A stretch of DNA of 55,243 bases, taken from contig JAISJM010000112.1 of the NCBI GenBank assembly GCA_031261525.1, positions 1 to 55,243 of the forward strand, in the 5' to 3' direction. The position numbers were made by a program, and so were the translations under genes. Numbering within the stretch: the stretch's first letter is position 1; every line of letters begins with the position of its first letter. The notes beneath the pieces were generated by a model that saw nothing but the letters and a program-made list of their open reading frames with translations, had not been told where the DNA came from and ran no database searches. The DNA comes from Eubacteriales Family XIII. Incertae Sedis bacterium (GTDB lineage: Bacteria; Bacillota; Clostridia; Peptostreptococcales; Anaerovoracaceae). Positions 1 to 9,372 of this stretch are shown piece by piece.

Positions 1-59
1 TTCACCTCATAATTCATTAATGTTGCCTATCAATGTTGCCTAATGTTTACTGCAAGACT

Positions 60-87
60 ATTATATACTGTAAAAACGAATTGTCAA
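60..87 (-). promoter_or_regulatory. Sigma-A promoter reading off the left edge
   Basis: On the minus strand TTGACA (87-82) is followed after 16 bp by TATAAT (65-60), a near-consensus vegetative promoter. It points leftwards, so it should drive a gene outside the window that is divergent from the LacI gene. A direct repeat of AATGTTGCCTA lies downstream of it (around 19-42) and could be an operator. The target gene cannot be seen. Confidence 0.7.
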
Positions 88-94
88 CACTTAT

Positions 95-113
95 TTTTGC
101 AAATGCAGCAAAA
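95..113. promoter_or_regulatory. Candidate LacI-type operator TTTTGC-N7-GCAAAA
   Basis: A 19-bp interrupted palindrome (arms TTTTGC and GCAAAA) sits between the leftward promoter and the LacI gene. Its left part, TTTTGCAAA, recurs as TTTTGCAAAA and TTTGCAAA around the strong promoter at the right edge of the window. LacI-family operators are short palindromes, so autoregulation of the adjacent repressor is plausible but inferred. Confidence 0.4.
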
Positions 114-192
114 TAGTACAAATAAACTGTTTGTTATGTGTTATTATATTTAGATAGGATATTGCTGATAGAAGAGATGAAGAGAAATAAAT

Positions 193-1212
193 ATGGTAAA
201 CATTCGCGAAATCGCAAAACGTGCGGAAGTATCTCCGAGTACCGTTTCGCGCGTATTAAATAGAGATCCAAAGTTTTCAGTAAGTGAGGAAACAAAAGAT
301 AAAATCTACAGAATCTGCAATGAGCTGAACTATATTCCCAGAAAATATAAAAATAATAGAAATACAAAATCGATTGGCATTATTTCGTCCACGTCAAGAG
401 AGGCAGAAGTAAATGATCCGTATTATCGGCAAATAAGAGAAAAACTTGCGAAGGCATCGAAGAGCAATGATTACTATATTGATTTCATGATACATCTACC
501 ATACCTTGAATCCTATTGGCATCGGATTACACAACTGAGTAGTGTCATCGTGATCGGTTATATCCATCCATCGATTCATGAGCGACTCTATTCACTGAAT
601 AAAAATATAATTATTGTCGATGATTTCTTCTGTTCCGAAAAATATTCATCTGTATCTGTAAACTTTTACAAAGAAATGTTGAAGGTACTCGATATGGTCT
701 ATGATATGGGACATCGGGAAATCGCATTTATTGCAGGTAGAAATGGTCGCTTAGATATCAACAATCGCTTTATTCCGGATGGACCAGGAGACCGAGAAAA
801 AGCATATCTTGATTGGATGAAAGAAAAACAACTACCCGCAATGCCATATATTGGACAAGACTGGTATGCACAAGATGGATATGATTTAACTGATAAGTTT
901 CTGAAAGAAAAGGATCAATTACCGACGTTAATCATTGCCGCCTCGGATATGCTTGCGCTCGGGATTATGCGAAGACTATCTGAGTCATCAATCAAAGTTC
1001 CCGAGGAAGTATCGATTTGTAGTTTTGATAATTTAGAGATTGCTACATTTCTGACGCCATCGCTGACAACGTTCAATGTAAATATCAATGAAATGATACG
1101 ATGGATTATACGAATTTGTACAGATGAGATGATTGATAAAAACAGTTCGCCAACTAAAATTGTCATCTCGGGCGATCTTGTAATGAGAGAAAGTCTCATT
1201 GCGGTGACGTAA
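193..1212 (+). CDS. LacI/GalR-family transcriptional regulator
   Basis: This is a 339-aa sugar-responsive DNA-binding protein. Residues 3-24 (IREIAKRAEVSPSTVSRVLN) form the classic LacI helix-turn-helix, followed by the hinge helix near residue 50. The rest is a periplasmic-binding-protein-like effector domain, ending in the usual DNA-proximal strand pattern (SICSFDN...TPSLTTFNVN). Length is typical for the family. It is followed by its own terminator and lies just upstream of the mannan-oligosaccharide operon, so it is the likely local repressor of that operon and possibly of the divergent gene beyond the left edge. The effector is unknown; a manno-oligosaccharide or phosphorylated mannose is a reasonable guess from context. 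Confidence 0.9.
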   Translation: MVNIREIAKRAEVSPSTVSRVLNRDPKFSVSEETKDKIYRICNELNYIPRKYKNNRNTKSIGIISSTSREAEVNDPYYRQIREKLAKASKSNDYYIDFMIHLPYLESYWHRITQLSSVIVIGYIHPSIHERLYSLNKNIIIVDDFFCSEKYSSVSVNFYKEMLKVLDMVYDMGHREIAFIAGRNGRLDINNRFIPDGPGDREKAYLDWMKEKQLPAMPYIGQDWYAQDGYDLTDKFLKEKDQLPTLIIAASDMLALGIMRRLSESSIKVPEEVSICSFDNLEIATFLTPSLTTFNVNINEMIRWIIRICTDEMIDKNSSPTKIVISGDLVMRESLIAVT

Positions 1213-1228
1213 TGATTTAGGAATTATG

Positions 1229-1271
1229 ATAGGAAGCATGAGGATATTCTCAAATGCTTCCTATTTTTTTT
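1229..1271 (+). terminator. Rho-independent terminator of the LacI gene
   Basis: The 11-bp stem ATAGGAAGCAT/ATGCTTCCTAT (1229-1239 and 1254-1264), with an extra GAG/CTC pairing inside, is followed by a run of eight T. It separates the regulator from the transport operon, so the two are transcribed independently. Confidence 0.85.
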
Positions 1272-1446
1272 AATTAGAAAATAATTACATAAAAATTAAG
1301 TTAATAAATATTGCATTTTGGACCGTTTTTTATGTGAAAAATCACAAAAAAAGATGGTAATAGGACTCAAATAAGCAAGAATTAGGATTGTAAGTATATA
1401 GAGTTGGCAAAATAACAAAAAAATTAAGAAAATTTTAAGAAAAGTG

Positions 1447-1516
1447 TTGCCACAGGTTACTTAATATGATATAGTTCGTTTTAGTTAATACAGCGCTTAA
1501 TAAAAGTATTAATTAA
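1447..1516 (+). promoter_or_regulatory. Promoter of the mannan-oligosaccharide operon with possible operator
   Basis: TTGCCA (1447-1452), a 17-bp spacer and TATAGT (1470-1475) form a reasonable sigma-A promoter about 90 bp before the binding-protein gene. Just downstream lies an imperfect inverted repeat, GTTAATAC (1484-1491) and GTATTAAT (1506-1513), around an AGCGCT core. This is where a LacI-type roadblock would bind. The stretch from the terminator to here is very AT-rich and holds no gene. Confidence 0.5.
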
Positions 1517-1562
1517 CTTAATAAATGTGCAATATCACTAAATTAAAATGGAGGAGAAAGAA

Positions 1563-2921
1563 ATGAAAAAGCGATTGTTGGCACTTGGGTTGTGTGCGAT
1601 GATGGTCTTCAGCTTTGCGGCTTGTGGCTCATCAGACAAAAAAGGTAGCGGTGGCGGAGATGCGAAGCCAGAGACAACATTTGATACTGTAAAGATTGGT
1701 GAAGATTTCACAGACTTAAAAGCAGACGTTAAATGGGTATCTCACAGAACAGATTTAGTAGACAACGTATATAAAGATTACATTTCAGAATTCAATAAAC
1801 TTTATCCAAACATTAAGATTTCTGTAGAAGGTATCACGGACTATGCAGAATCCATGACAACACGTCTGACGACTGGTGACTGGGGAGACCTTTGTATGAT
1901 CCCTACAACAGTGCCAAAGACAGAGCTTACAAACTATTTCTCAAGCTTTGGTCCAAAAGCTGAAATCGAAAAGAACTATATCATGCTAGAAAACTTCTCT
2001 TATAAAGGTGAAGTATATGGTATTCCATCTGTAGGCAATGCGCAAGGTGTTGTATACAATAAGAAAGTATTCGAGCAGGCTGGTGTAACAGATGTTCCGA
2101 AGACACCTGAGGAGTATCTCGCAGCACTGAAAGCAATCAAAGACAAGACCGATGCGATTCCGCTCTATACCAACTTTGCAGCAAACTGGACGATGGGTGC
2201 ATGGGATGCATACATTGGCGGTTCCTCAACAGGTGATGCTGATTTCATGAATGGCGAGCTCGTTCATGGATCGAATCCATTTACTGACAATGGTAAAAAC
2301 ACGGGACCTTATGCAGTTTACAACGTACTTTATCAAGCAGTAGCACAAGACTTGACAGAAGATGACCCAACGACAACAGACTGGGAAAATTCTAAAATCA
2401 TGATTAACAATGGTGAAATTGGTTCGATGGTACTCGGTTCTTGGTCTGTTGTACAGATGCAAGACGCTGGCCCAAATGCAGATGATATTGCATATATGCC
2501 TTTCCCAATTACAGTAGATGGAAAACAGTATGCATCTGCAGGTCCTGATTATGACTTTGGTATCAACAAGAACTCAAGCGCAGATGATCAGACAGCAGCA
2601 TTGCTCTTTGTGAAATGGTTCACAGATGAATCAAACTTCGCATTTGACCAAGGTGGTGTGCCAATTACAATCGATGCAGAATATCCAGAAGTACTAAAAG
2701 CATTTGATGGCGTTGAACTCGTCATTGATACACCAGCACCAGAAGGTGAAGAAGACCTATTCTCTAATATCAATACTGAATCAGAAGTTGGCTTGAACAG
2801 TGACAATTATCACGTAAGCATCATCGTAGAGGCTGCCATTGCAGGCACTCCAACGCTTGATGAAATTGTAACTGAGTGGAACGAAAAGTGGTCCTTAGCT
2901 CAGGAAAGCCAGGGTGCATAG
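1563..2921 (+). CDS. Sugar ABC transporter lipoprotein, solute-binding (manno-oligosaccharide)
   Basis: This is an extracellular substrate-binding protein of the SBP_bac_1/CUT1 type, 452 aa. The start at 1563 is chosen because GGAGGAGAAAG lies just before it; the in-frame ATG 15 bp upstream sits on the ribosome binding site itself. Residues 1-20 are a lipoprotein signal ending in the lipobox FAAC with Cys21, followed by a Ser/Gly/Lys linker. It opens an operon with two permeases and mannan-degrading enzymes, which suggests capture of mannan or galactomannan oligosaccharides, as shown for the Roseburia mannan-binding protein. Ligand specificity is inferred from neighbours only. Confidence 0.9.
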   Translation: MKKRLLALGLCAMMVFSFAACGSSDKKGSGGGDAKPETTFDTVKIGEDFTDLKADVKWVSHRTDLVDNVYKDYISEFNKLYPNIKISVEGITDYAESMTTRLTTGDWGDLCMIPTTVPKTELTNYFSSFGPKAEIEKNYIMLENFSYKGEVYGIPSVGNAQGVVYNKKVFEQAGVTDVPKTPEEYLAALKAIKDKTDAIPLYTNFAANWTMGAWDAYIGGSSTGDADFMNGELVHGSNPFTDNGKNTGPYAVYNVLYQAVAQDLTEDDPTTTDWENSKIMINNGEIGSMVLGSWSVVQMQDAGPNADDIAYMPFPITVDGKQYASAGPDYDFGINKNSSADDQTAALLFVKWFTDESNFAFDQGGVPITIDAEYPEVLKAFDGVELVIDTPAPEGEEDLFSNINTESEVGLNSDNYHVSIIVEAAIAGTPTLDEIVTEWNEKWSLAQESQGA

Positions 2922-2929
2922 ATTGGTAG

Positions 2930-2966
2930 AGGGGCTACGCATTCATTTGCGCTAGCCCCTTTCTTT
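2930..2966 (+). terminator. Intercistronic hairpin after the binding-protein gene
   Basis: GGGGCTACGC (2931-2940) pairs with GCGCTAGCCCC (2949-2959) with one bulged base, followed by TTTCTTT. It lies between the binding protein and its permeases. A partial terminator or mRNA-stabilising hairpin here would give more binding protein than permease, a known arrangement in binding-protein-dependent systems. Confidence 0.7.
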
Positions 2967-2999
2967 AACTTTAAAGGTAGTTGATAAGGAGAAATGTCA

Positions 3000-3992
3000 A
3001 TGAAAGTTTCAGGAAATGCGGAAGTATTGCCGTCAGAAAACCGAACCTTTCGGGAATGGTTTCGGAGTAAAGAGATACAGCAAAGAGTTGTAATTGCGGC
3101 ATTTATCGCACTGCCAATTTTTTTGCTCATTATGTTTACGTATGTTCCATTTTTGCAAATGTTCAAATTTAGTTTCTATGATATGAAATATATCGGTCCA
3201 CGTAAATTTATTGGTATTCAAAATTACTTGACAGTATTTACGAGAGATGATTGTTTTAAGGCCTTGGCATTGTCCGGCTACTACATCATAGGTGCCTTTA
3301 TTCAGCTTGCGATTGCACTATACTTTGCATCTATCCTGTGCTTTAAGACGACGGCAGGTGGCGTCTTCAAAGGTGTACTATTCTTCCCTTATTTGATTTC
3401 AGGTATTGCCATCGGATTCCTTTTCAAATTCTTCTATACGAGAGGTTTTGTACTCGATACCGTGCTCTCATGGATTGGATTTGATGAAAATGGTCTGCCC
3501 TATTGGCTCAAAGATACAAGCATCAACAACTTCTCGTTGGTATTTACCTCGTTTTGGAAATACATGGGGCAGAACATGGTGCTATTCCTAGGAGCTATGA
3601 TGTCTGTGGACGCTACGCTATATGAGGCTGCGGATATTGATGGTGCAAATTCATGGCACAAATTCAGGTTCATCATGCTACCAAGTATCAAGCAAGTCAT
3701 CGTGCTGAACTTGATTCTATCTATTTCAGGTTCGCTATCCGCTTTCGAACCACCGTTTGTCATCACCAATGGACAATTTGGAACTGGTACGTATTTCGTC
3801 ATCATGGATCGAATTGCACATCAACATTCAAAGGTTGGACTCGCATCGGCAATGGCGATTGTCCTGATGATTATCATCTTTATCGTTACAATCTTCCAGC
3901 AAGTCGTCATGAAGAAATTCTTCCCAGATGACGAGGACGGCGTCTCGCTGACGAAGCGGAAAAAGGTGAAAGGAAAGAAGGTGGCATCATGA
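3000..3992 (+). CDS. Sugar ABC transporter permease (MalF/UgpA type)
   Basis: Inner-membrane subunit of a CUT1 importer, about 330 aa with six predicted membrane segments, the first at about residues 30-55. The cytoplasmic EAA loop is clear (EAADIDGA, about two thirds along), the contact site for the shared ATPase. Its C-terminal tail is Lys-rich and cytoplasmic. AAGGAG is 8 bp before the ATG at 3000 but only 2 bp before an in-frame ATG at 2994, so 3000 is preferred. It overlaps the second permease. No ATPase gene is present; a MsmK-like ATPase encoded elsewhere is expected. Confidence 0.92.
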   Translation: MKVSGNAEVLPSENRTFREWFRSKEIQQRVVIAAFIALPIFLLIMFTYVPFLQMFKFSFYDMKYIGPRKFIGIQNYLTVFTRDDCFKALALSGYYIIGAFIQLAIALYFASILCFKTTAGGVFKGVLFFPYLISGIAIGFLFKFFYTRGFVLDTVLSWIGFDENGLPYWLKDTSINNFSLVFTSFWKYMGQNMVLFLGAMMSVDATLYEAADIDGANSWHKFRFIMLPSIKQVIVLNLILSISGSLSAFEPPFVITNGQFGTGTYFVIMDRIAHQHSKVGLASAMAIVLMIIIFIVTIFQQVVMKKFFPDDEDGVSLTKRKKVKGKKVAS

Positions 3993-4834
3993 TGGCATGG
4001 TACAAAATCAGAAGAGTATTGTTGGTCGTAGCAAAATATGTAACTTTGTTGTTGATGGCATTTATCTCGTTGCTCCCATTGGTAAGTTGCGTTATCACGG
4101 CAGTAAAAAGCAAGGCAGAATATCAGACGACAAACGTCATGAGCCTTCCAAAAGTACTAAGTCTAGGCAATTTTGTTGAGACTTGGAATCTTGCAAATAT
4201 GGGATTGGCATTTAGAAATTCAGTCATTGTATTGGTCTTTGTGTTGATTTGTTCGATATTCTTCGGTGCATCCCTCGCTTATGTCTTGAATCGTTTTGTC
4301 TTCAGGGGACGTGGCGTCATTAAAAACTTATTCCTCTTTGCGGCACTGCTCCCTGGTATCGCAATGCAAGTCTCCGTCTATCAGATTATGTTTAGCTTGG
4401 GCTTGATTAACTCCATTGCTGGCTATGTCATCTTGATGACGGGTACGGATATCATTTCCGTGACCATTTTCATACAGTTCTTCTCCAATATTCCGAAGGA
4501 ACTCGATGAATCTGGAATCATGGATGGCTGCTCGTACTTTGGTGTATTCTTCAAGATATTATTGCCCTTGTTGCAGCCTGCGATGGTCACGGTCATGATT
4601 CTGAAAGGGGTGTCAACTTACAACGAATACTATATGGCCAATCTATATCTACAGGATAAGATGCGCTATATCGTCGTATCGACGTCACTTTATACATTCA
4701 CAGGACCGCTCGGCAATCAGTACAATTACATCTGCGCGGGCGTAATCATCACGATGATTCCAGCTTTGATTATCTTCATCTTGTGTCAGAAACAGATTTA
4801 CGGTGGACTTGCCGCAGGTGCTGTAAAGGGTTAG
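3989..4834 (+). CDS. Sugar ABC transporter permease (MalG/UgpE type)
   Basis: Second membrane subunit of the first CUT1 importer, 281 aa, with six predicted membrane segments. The EAA loop is present but degenerate (ELDESGIMDG instead of the usual EAAxIDGA). The C-terminus GGLAAGAVKG is the typical MalG-like end. The ATGA overlap with the previous permease indicates translational coupling. The following esterase gene starts immediately after its stop codon, tying transport to intracellular processing of the same glycan. Confidence 0.92.
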   Translation: MMAWYKIRRVLLVVAKYVTLLLMAFISLLPLVSCVITAVKSKAEYQTTNVMSLPKVLSLGNFVETWNLANMGLAFRNSVIVLVFVLICSIFFGASLAYVLNRFVFRGRGVIKNLFLFAALLPGIAMQVSVYQIMFSLGLINSIAGYVILMTGTDIISVTIFIQFFSNIPKELDESGIMDGCSYFGVFFKILLPLLQPAMVTVMILKGVSTYNEYYMANLYLQDKMRYIVVSTSLYTFTGPLGNQYNYICAGVIITMIPALIIFILCQKQIYGGLAAGAVKG

Positions 4835-5917
4835 ATGGAGATGAAAATGAACGAAAAACTTTATAAACCGAATGCGCCAGAGCTTCAATATATGGGACGC
4901 ATTGATTTCTTAGATGCTACAAAGCCAATTCTTGTCTATCCATATAGCCAAATCAGATTTCGGTACAGTGGGCATAATCTGAAGATGAAACTCTTGAATC
5001 AGCATTCTTATTGGGACAGTTATCTAGGGTTGATTATCGATGGTGCGCAGACGAAGATTCGAATTGATGTGCATGAGAAAGAGATTGTTTTGGTATTGGC
5101 CCAAAATCTATCTGAAGGCATTCACGATGTCACGATATTCAAACGTATGGATTCCTGCCATCAGTTTACATTTTTAGGATTAATCGGCGATGCAGATTCA
5201 AAATTATATGCACCAGATTCTGCATTGCCTCATCGCAAGATAGAGATTTATGGCGATTCCGTATCCGCTGGTGAAGTTTCAGAAGCGGTAGATTATGTCA
5301 ATCAAGAGGATCCCGAGCACAATGGTGAGTATTCCAATAGCTGGTATTCGTATGGCGCAATTGCAGCACGAGCATTGAATGCCCAACTGCATAGTATCGC
5401 GCAGGGCGGTATACCGCTCATGACGGGGACGGGTTGGTTCTGCGATCCAGACTTTATCGGTATTGAAGATACTTGGGACAAAATAGAGTATCACCCAGAG
5501 TTTGGTGAGTCCGTTTATTGGGACTTCTCAAATTATACGCCCCATGTGGTTATTGTCGCCATTGGTCAAAACGATAGCAACCCCTATGATTTTATGAAGG
5601 ACGATTATCGCGGCGCGCATGCGGATCAGTGGCGCAGGCATTATAAGACGTGGATTCGTCAGATTCGTGAAAAGCACCCAGATGCGTTGATTGTTCTTAC
5701 AACGACAATCCTAAATCACGATGAGGCATGGGATGACGCAATCGAAGAGGTTCGACTAGAATTGGCAAATGAATTACAAGATGAAAAGATTGTACATTTT
5801 CTATATACAGACAACGGCGCAGGTACGCCGGGGCATATCAGGATTCCAGAGGCGAGGCAAATGGCAGACGAATTGGTCACATACCTAAACAGCTTCGGCG
5901 AAGCCATCTGGCAGTAA
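4835..5917 (+). CDS. Carbohydrate esterase family 2 acetyl esterase
   Basis: A 360-aa protein with an N-terminal jelly-roll-like domain (about residues 1-125) and a C-terminal SGNH hydrolase domain, the order found in CE2. The nucleophile motif is GDSVSAGE with Ser142, and a GQND block lies further on. A late His in NGAGTPGH is the candidate partner. There is no signal peptide, so it acts in the cytoplasm. In Roseburia mannan utilisation a CE2 works with a CE17 enzyme to strip acetyl groups from imported manno-oligosaccharides, and the same pair occurs here. The start is ambiguous between 4835 and 4847, which has a better-placed GGAG. Confidence 0.85.
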   Translation: MEMKMNEKLYKPNAPELQYMGRIDFLDATKPILVYPYSQIRFRYSGHNLKMKLLNQHSYWDSYLGLIIDGAQTKIRIDVHEKEIVLVLAQNLSEGIHDVTIFKRMDSCHQFTFLGLIGDADSKLYAPDSALPHRKIEIYGDSVSAGEVSEAVDYVNQEDPEHNGEYSNSWYSYGAIAARALNAQLHSIAQGGIPLMTGTGWFCDPDFIGIEDTWDKIEYHPEFGESVYWDFSNYTPHVVIVAIGQNDSNPYDFMKDDYRGAHADQWRRHYKTWIRQIREKHPDALIVLTTTILNHDEAWDDAIEEVRLELANELQDEKIVHFLYTDNGAGTPGHIRIPEARQMADELVTYLNSFGEAIWQ

Positions 5918-5969
5918 CGGGTCGTTTATATAGATGTGTCACAATATTATTATAAAAGGAGAATTGCAC

Positions 5970-6992
5970 ATGAGCAGCTTGAACATTGTAGCACCAGAAG
6001 TTCCAAATATCCCGTGGCAAGAAAAGCCCGCAAATCTTGCAGATGCCCCCGTATGGCGTCATACAGAAAATCCGATTATCGGTAGAAATCCATCACCAGG
6101 TGTTGCGCGTATCTTCAACAGTGCGGTGCTCCCTTACAACGACAAATTCATCGGCGTCTTTCGCGGTGAGCAGAAAAATGGTATCCCGCATATCTATCTA
6201 GGCTACAGCGATGATGCGATACATTGGACCTTTGACGAAGAGAAGATTCCATTTGAAGACGAAGAGGGCAATCCATTTATGCCTGTCTACGCCTATGATC
6301 CACGACTCGTTGAAGTGGAAGGTGTCTACTATATCGTATGGTGTCAGGATTTCTATGGTGCATCGATTGGGATTGCAAAGACAACAGATTTTAAGAAATT
6401 TGTAAGGATAGAAAATCCATTTATACCATTTAATAGAAATGCAGTCTTATTCCCACGCAAGATTAATGGCAATTTTGCAATGCTATCAAGGCCAAGCGAT
6501 AGCGGTCATACGCCATTTGGTGACATTTTCATATCTGAAAGCCCTGACATGACTTACTGGGGCAAGCATCGCCATGTAATGGGCAAAGGCAGCGAATGGT
6601 GGGAATCCGTGAAAATCGGCGGAGGTGCAACACCAATCGAGACAAGCGAAGGGTGGCTATTGATTTATCACGGCGTGAGCGGTACCTGTAACGGCTTTGT
6701 ATACAGCGTTGGCGGCGCAATTTTAGACATCGATAATCCGTCCATTGTGAAGTATCGCTGTACAGAATTTCTGCTGACGCCAGAAGAGTGGTATGAGGAA
6801 CGTGGATTTGTACCAAATGTGACATTTCCATGTGCAACCATCGTTGATAAAGCGACGAATCGTATGGCGATTTACTATGGCGCGGCTGATACCTATGTGG
6901 GGCTTGCCTATGCCTATGTCAATGAAATCGTGGATTATATCAAGACGCACAGCGTTGTAACAGAGGCGGATACAGAGATCGGAATTAGGTAG
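5970..6992 (+). CDS. GH130 beta-1,4-mannooligosaccharide phosphorylase
   Basis: A 340-aa five-bladed beta-propeller phosphorylase. It removes the non-reducing mannosyl unit of beta-1,4-manno-oligosaccharides with inorganic phosphate, giving alpha-mannose-1-phosphate. The catalytic Asp is in YDPRL (Asp110), and the N-terminal block GVARIFNSAV is typical of subfamily GH130_2. Length matches that subfamily, which is shorter than the mannosylglucose phosphorylases. AAAAGGAG precedes the chosen ATG by a good distance; the longer in-frame reading has no such site. No signal peptide, hence cytoplasmic. The second GH130 gene two positions downstream supplies the complementary specificity. Confidence 0.88.
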   Translation: MSSLNIVAPEVPNIPWQEKPANLADAPVWRHTENPIIGRNPSPGVARIFNSAVLPYNDKFIGVFRGEQKNGIPHIYLGYSDDAIHWTFDEEKIPFEDEEGNPFMPVYAYDPRLVEVEGVYYIVWCQDFYGASIGIAKTTDFKKFVRIENPFIPFNRNAVLFPRKINGNFAMLSRPSDSGHTPFGDIFISESPDMTYWGKHRHVMGKGSEWWESVKIGGGATPIETSEGWLLIYHGVSGTCNGFVYSVGGAILDIDNPSIVKYRCTEFLLTPEEWYEERGFVPNVTFPCATIVDKATNRMAIYYGAADTYVGLAYAYVNEIVDYIKTHSVVTEADTEIGIR

Positions 6993-7033
6993 ATTGGTAC
7001 AGAGTATGAATCGTGAGTGACAAGGGGTGTAGC

Positions 7034-8209
7034 ATGAAGACAGAAGATTTTAGACTTCAGTTAGATGAGAAGATTATCCCATATTGGAACCGTCTAAAGG
7101 ACGAGGCAAATGGTGGATTCTATGGGTATGTAGGTTATGATTTGAACGTAGACAAGGAGGCTGTAAAAGGGTCGATTTTGAACAGCCGAATCCTATGGTT
7201 TTATTCAAATACATACCTATTGGAAGAAAAAGCAGAATTATTGACATACGCTGACCATGCATTTGCCTTTCTACGAGATGCGTTTTGGGACAAAGAATAT
7301 GGTGGCGTTTATTGGACAGTGAATGATGACGGTTCACCCGCTGACGATACGAAACATATCTATGCGCATGCATTTGCACTCTATAGTTTAAGCTCTTACT
7401 ATGCAGCATCTCACAATATCGAAGCGCTTGAACTCGCAGAAAAAGTCTATCAGATTATCGAAGAGATTGGTCGCGATGAATATGGCTATCAAGAAGGATT
7501 CACAAGAGAATTTGTCTTGAAAGATAACAAAGAATTATCGGAAAATGGCGTAGAAGCACAGAAGACGATGAATACATTGCTTCATGTATTTGAAGCCTAT
7601 ACAGAATTTTATCGTGTGACTCAGAATCCTGCGGCGAGAAACAGTTTGTATGACATTTTTGAATTAATCAGTGACAAAGTCTACAATCCAGCACTGCGAC
7701 GTCAAGAAGTTTTCTTCGATGAAAAGTGGAACTCCATTTTAGACCTGCATTCTTATGGACATGATATCGAGGCAACGTGGCTCATTGACCGCGGCTTAGA
7801 AGTGCTTGGAGATGCGGAACTCACAAAGAAGATTCACGTGATTACAGACGATTTAGCGGATAAAGTTTTAGAGCGTGCCTTTACAGGCGAGTATCTACTA
7901 AATGAATGTGAAAAAGGTGTAGATGATGAGACTGTAATCTGGTGGGTTCAGGCAGAATCCGTGATTGGCTTTATGAACGCCTATGAAAAATACCCAGATA
8001 GAAAAGAGTATGAGCAGGCGTCAGAACAGATTTGGAATTATATCCTTGCCAATGTTGTCGATGCGAGAGCAGACGGCGAATGGTTCTGGGCGCTTGATTC
8101 AGATGGAGTCCCAATTAAGACCCACCCCGTTACGGATCCATGGAAGGGTCCATACCACAATGGAAGAATGTGTATTGAAATGATTAGGAGGATTGAACAT
8201 GCTTCATAA
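7034..8209 (+). CDS. Cellobiose 2-epimerase (AGE family)
   Basis: A 391-aa alpha6/alpha6-barrel epimerase. It converts the reducing-end mannose of beta-1,4-mannobiose to glucose, making the substrate of mannosylglucose phosphorylase. The expected catalytic histidines are visible in GHDIEA (His243) and PYHNGRM (His375), close to the positions known for characterised cellobiose 2-epimerases. AAGGGGTG precedes the ATG at 7034; an upstream GTG start in the same frame lacks a ribosome binding site. Its 3' end overlaps the mannosylglucose phosphorylase start by 11 bp, so the two sequential enzymes are translationally coupled. Confidence 0.9.
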   Translation: MKTEDFRLQLDEKIIPYWNRLKDEANGGFYGYVGYDLNVDKEAVKGSILNSRILWFYSNTYLLEEKAELLTYADHAFAFLRDAFWDKEYGGVYWTVNDDGSPADDTKHIYAHAFALYSLSSYYAASHNIEALELAEKVYQIIEEIGRDEYGYQEGFTREFVLKDNKELSENGVEAQKTMNTLLHVFEAYTEFYRVTQNPAARNSLYDIFELISDKVYNPALRRQEVFFDEKWNSILDLHSYGHDIEATWLIDRGLEVLGDAELTKKIHVITDDLADKVLERAFTGEYLLNECEKGVDDETVIWWVQAESVIGFMNAYEKYPDRKEYEQASEQIWNYILANVVDARADGEWFWALDSDGVPIKTHPVTDPWKGPYHNGRMCIEMIRRIEHAS

Positions 8210-9368
8210 ACAATATTATGTTGAGCAAGAAAAATATGAAAAACTCATTGCGAGAAAAAACAGAAAGAGTGACTTTTACAATGGTATCTTTGACCGCTAT
8301 GAAGATCCTGTATTGACGAGAAATCATGCTCCTGTATTTTGGAAGTACGATTTAGATGTAGAAACAAATCCATATTTTATGGAGCGGCTTGGTGTCAACG
8401 CAACGATGAATTCGGGCGCGATTGAGTTGGACGGTAAGTTTTATCTAGTTGTGCGCGTCGAAGGTGCTGACCGTAAATCTTTCTTTGCTGTTGCGCAGAG
8501 CGATACAGGCATTGATGGATTTGAATTTTGGGACTATCCAGTACAGATGGAAGACAAATACCCTGGCGAGACAAATGTATACGATATGCGCCTGACAAAG
8601 CACGAAGATGGTTATATCTATGGTGTATTTTGCTCGGAAAGTCACGATGATTCTGTCAATGATTTGGCAGCGGCGGTCGCAGCAGCGGGAATCGTCAGAA
8701 CCAAAGATTTAAAGACTTGGGAGAGGCTTGATAATTTGGTCACACTCAATTCCCCGCAGCAGCGCAATGTTGTACTTCACCCTGAATTTATCAATGGCAA
8801 ATATGCTTTCTATACGCGTCCGATGGATGATTTCATCGACACCGGAAGTGGCGGCGGCATTGGATTTGGATTAAGCGACAGCATTGAGCATGCCGTAGTA
8901 GAGGAAGAAATCATCACAAGCCAGCGCAAATATCATACGATTACGGAAGCAAAAAATGGCGCAGGCGCCGTGCCTATCAAGACTGAAAAAGGCTGGATTC
9001 ATATCGCCCACGGCGTGCGAAATACAGCGGCAGGACTTCGCTATGTAATCTATGCATTTGCAACGGATTTACAGCACCCAGAAAAAGTAATTGCAGAGCC
9101 ATCTGGATTATTGATTGGGCCACTTGGCATTGAGCGCGTTGGCGATGTATCGAATGTCGCATTTACAAATGGTGCAATTGTAGCTGAAGATGGTACTGTC
9201 TATATCTATTATGCATCCTCCGATACAAGAATGCATGTCGCGACGACGACGTTGGATAAATTGGTTGATTATACCTTTAATACACCAGCGGATCCGCTAC
9301 ATTCCAACCTCTGTGTGCAGCAACGTAGCGCGTTGATTGAGAAAAATTTGAAATTACTACAGAGGTGA
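8199..9368 (+). CDS. GH130 4-O-beta-D-mannosyl-D-glucose phosphorylase
   Basis: A 389-aa phosphorylase of subfamily GH130_1, which converts mannosylglucose and phosphate to mannose-1-phosphate and glucose. Supporting features are the extra N-terminal helical segment, the [10 protein letters not shown] block, the length near 390 aa, and the catalytic Asp in NVYDMRL (Asp129). TAGGAGG lies 7 bp before the ATG; an in-frame TTG six bases earlier is less likely. It overlaps the epimerase gene that makes its substrate. Together with the other GH130 enzyme it completes the energy-saving phosphorolytic route for mannan in the cytoplasm. Confidence 0.9.
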   Translation: MLHKQYYVEQEKYEKLIARKNRKSDFYNGIFDRYEDPVLTRNHAPVFWKYDLDVETNPYFMERLGVNATMNSGAIELDGKFYLVVRVEGADRKSFFAVAQSDTGIDGFEFWDYPVQMEDKYPGETNVYDMRLTKHEDGYIYGVFCSESHDDSVNDLAAAVAAAGIVRTKDLKTWERLDNLVTLNSPQQRNVVLHPEFINGKYAFYTRPMDDFIDTGSGGGIGFGLSDSIEHAVVEEEIITSQRKYHTITEAKNGAGAVPIKTEKGWIHIAHGVRNTAAGLRYVIYAFATDLQHPEKVIAEPSGLLIGPLGIERVGDVSNVAFTNGAIVAEDGTVYIYYASSDTRMHVATTTLDKLVDYTFNTPADPLHSNLCVQQRSALIEKNLKLLQR

Positions 9369-9372
9369 TGGT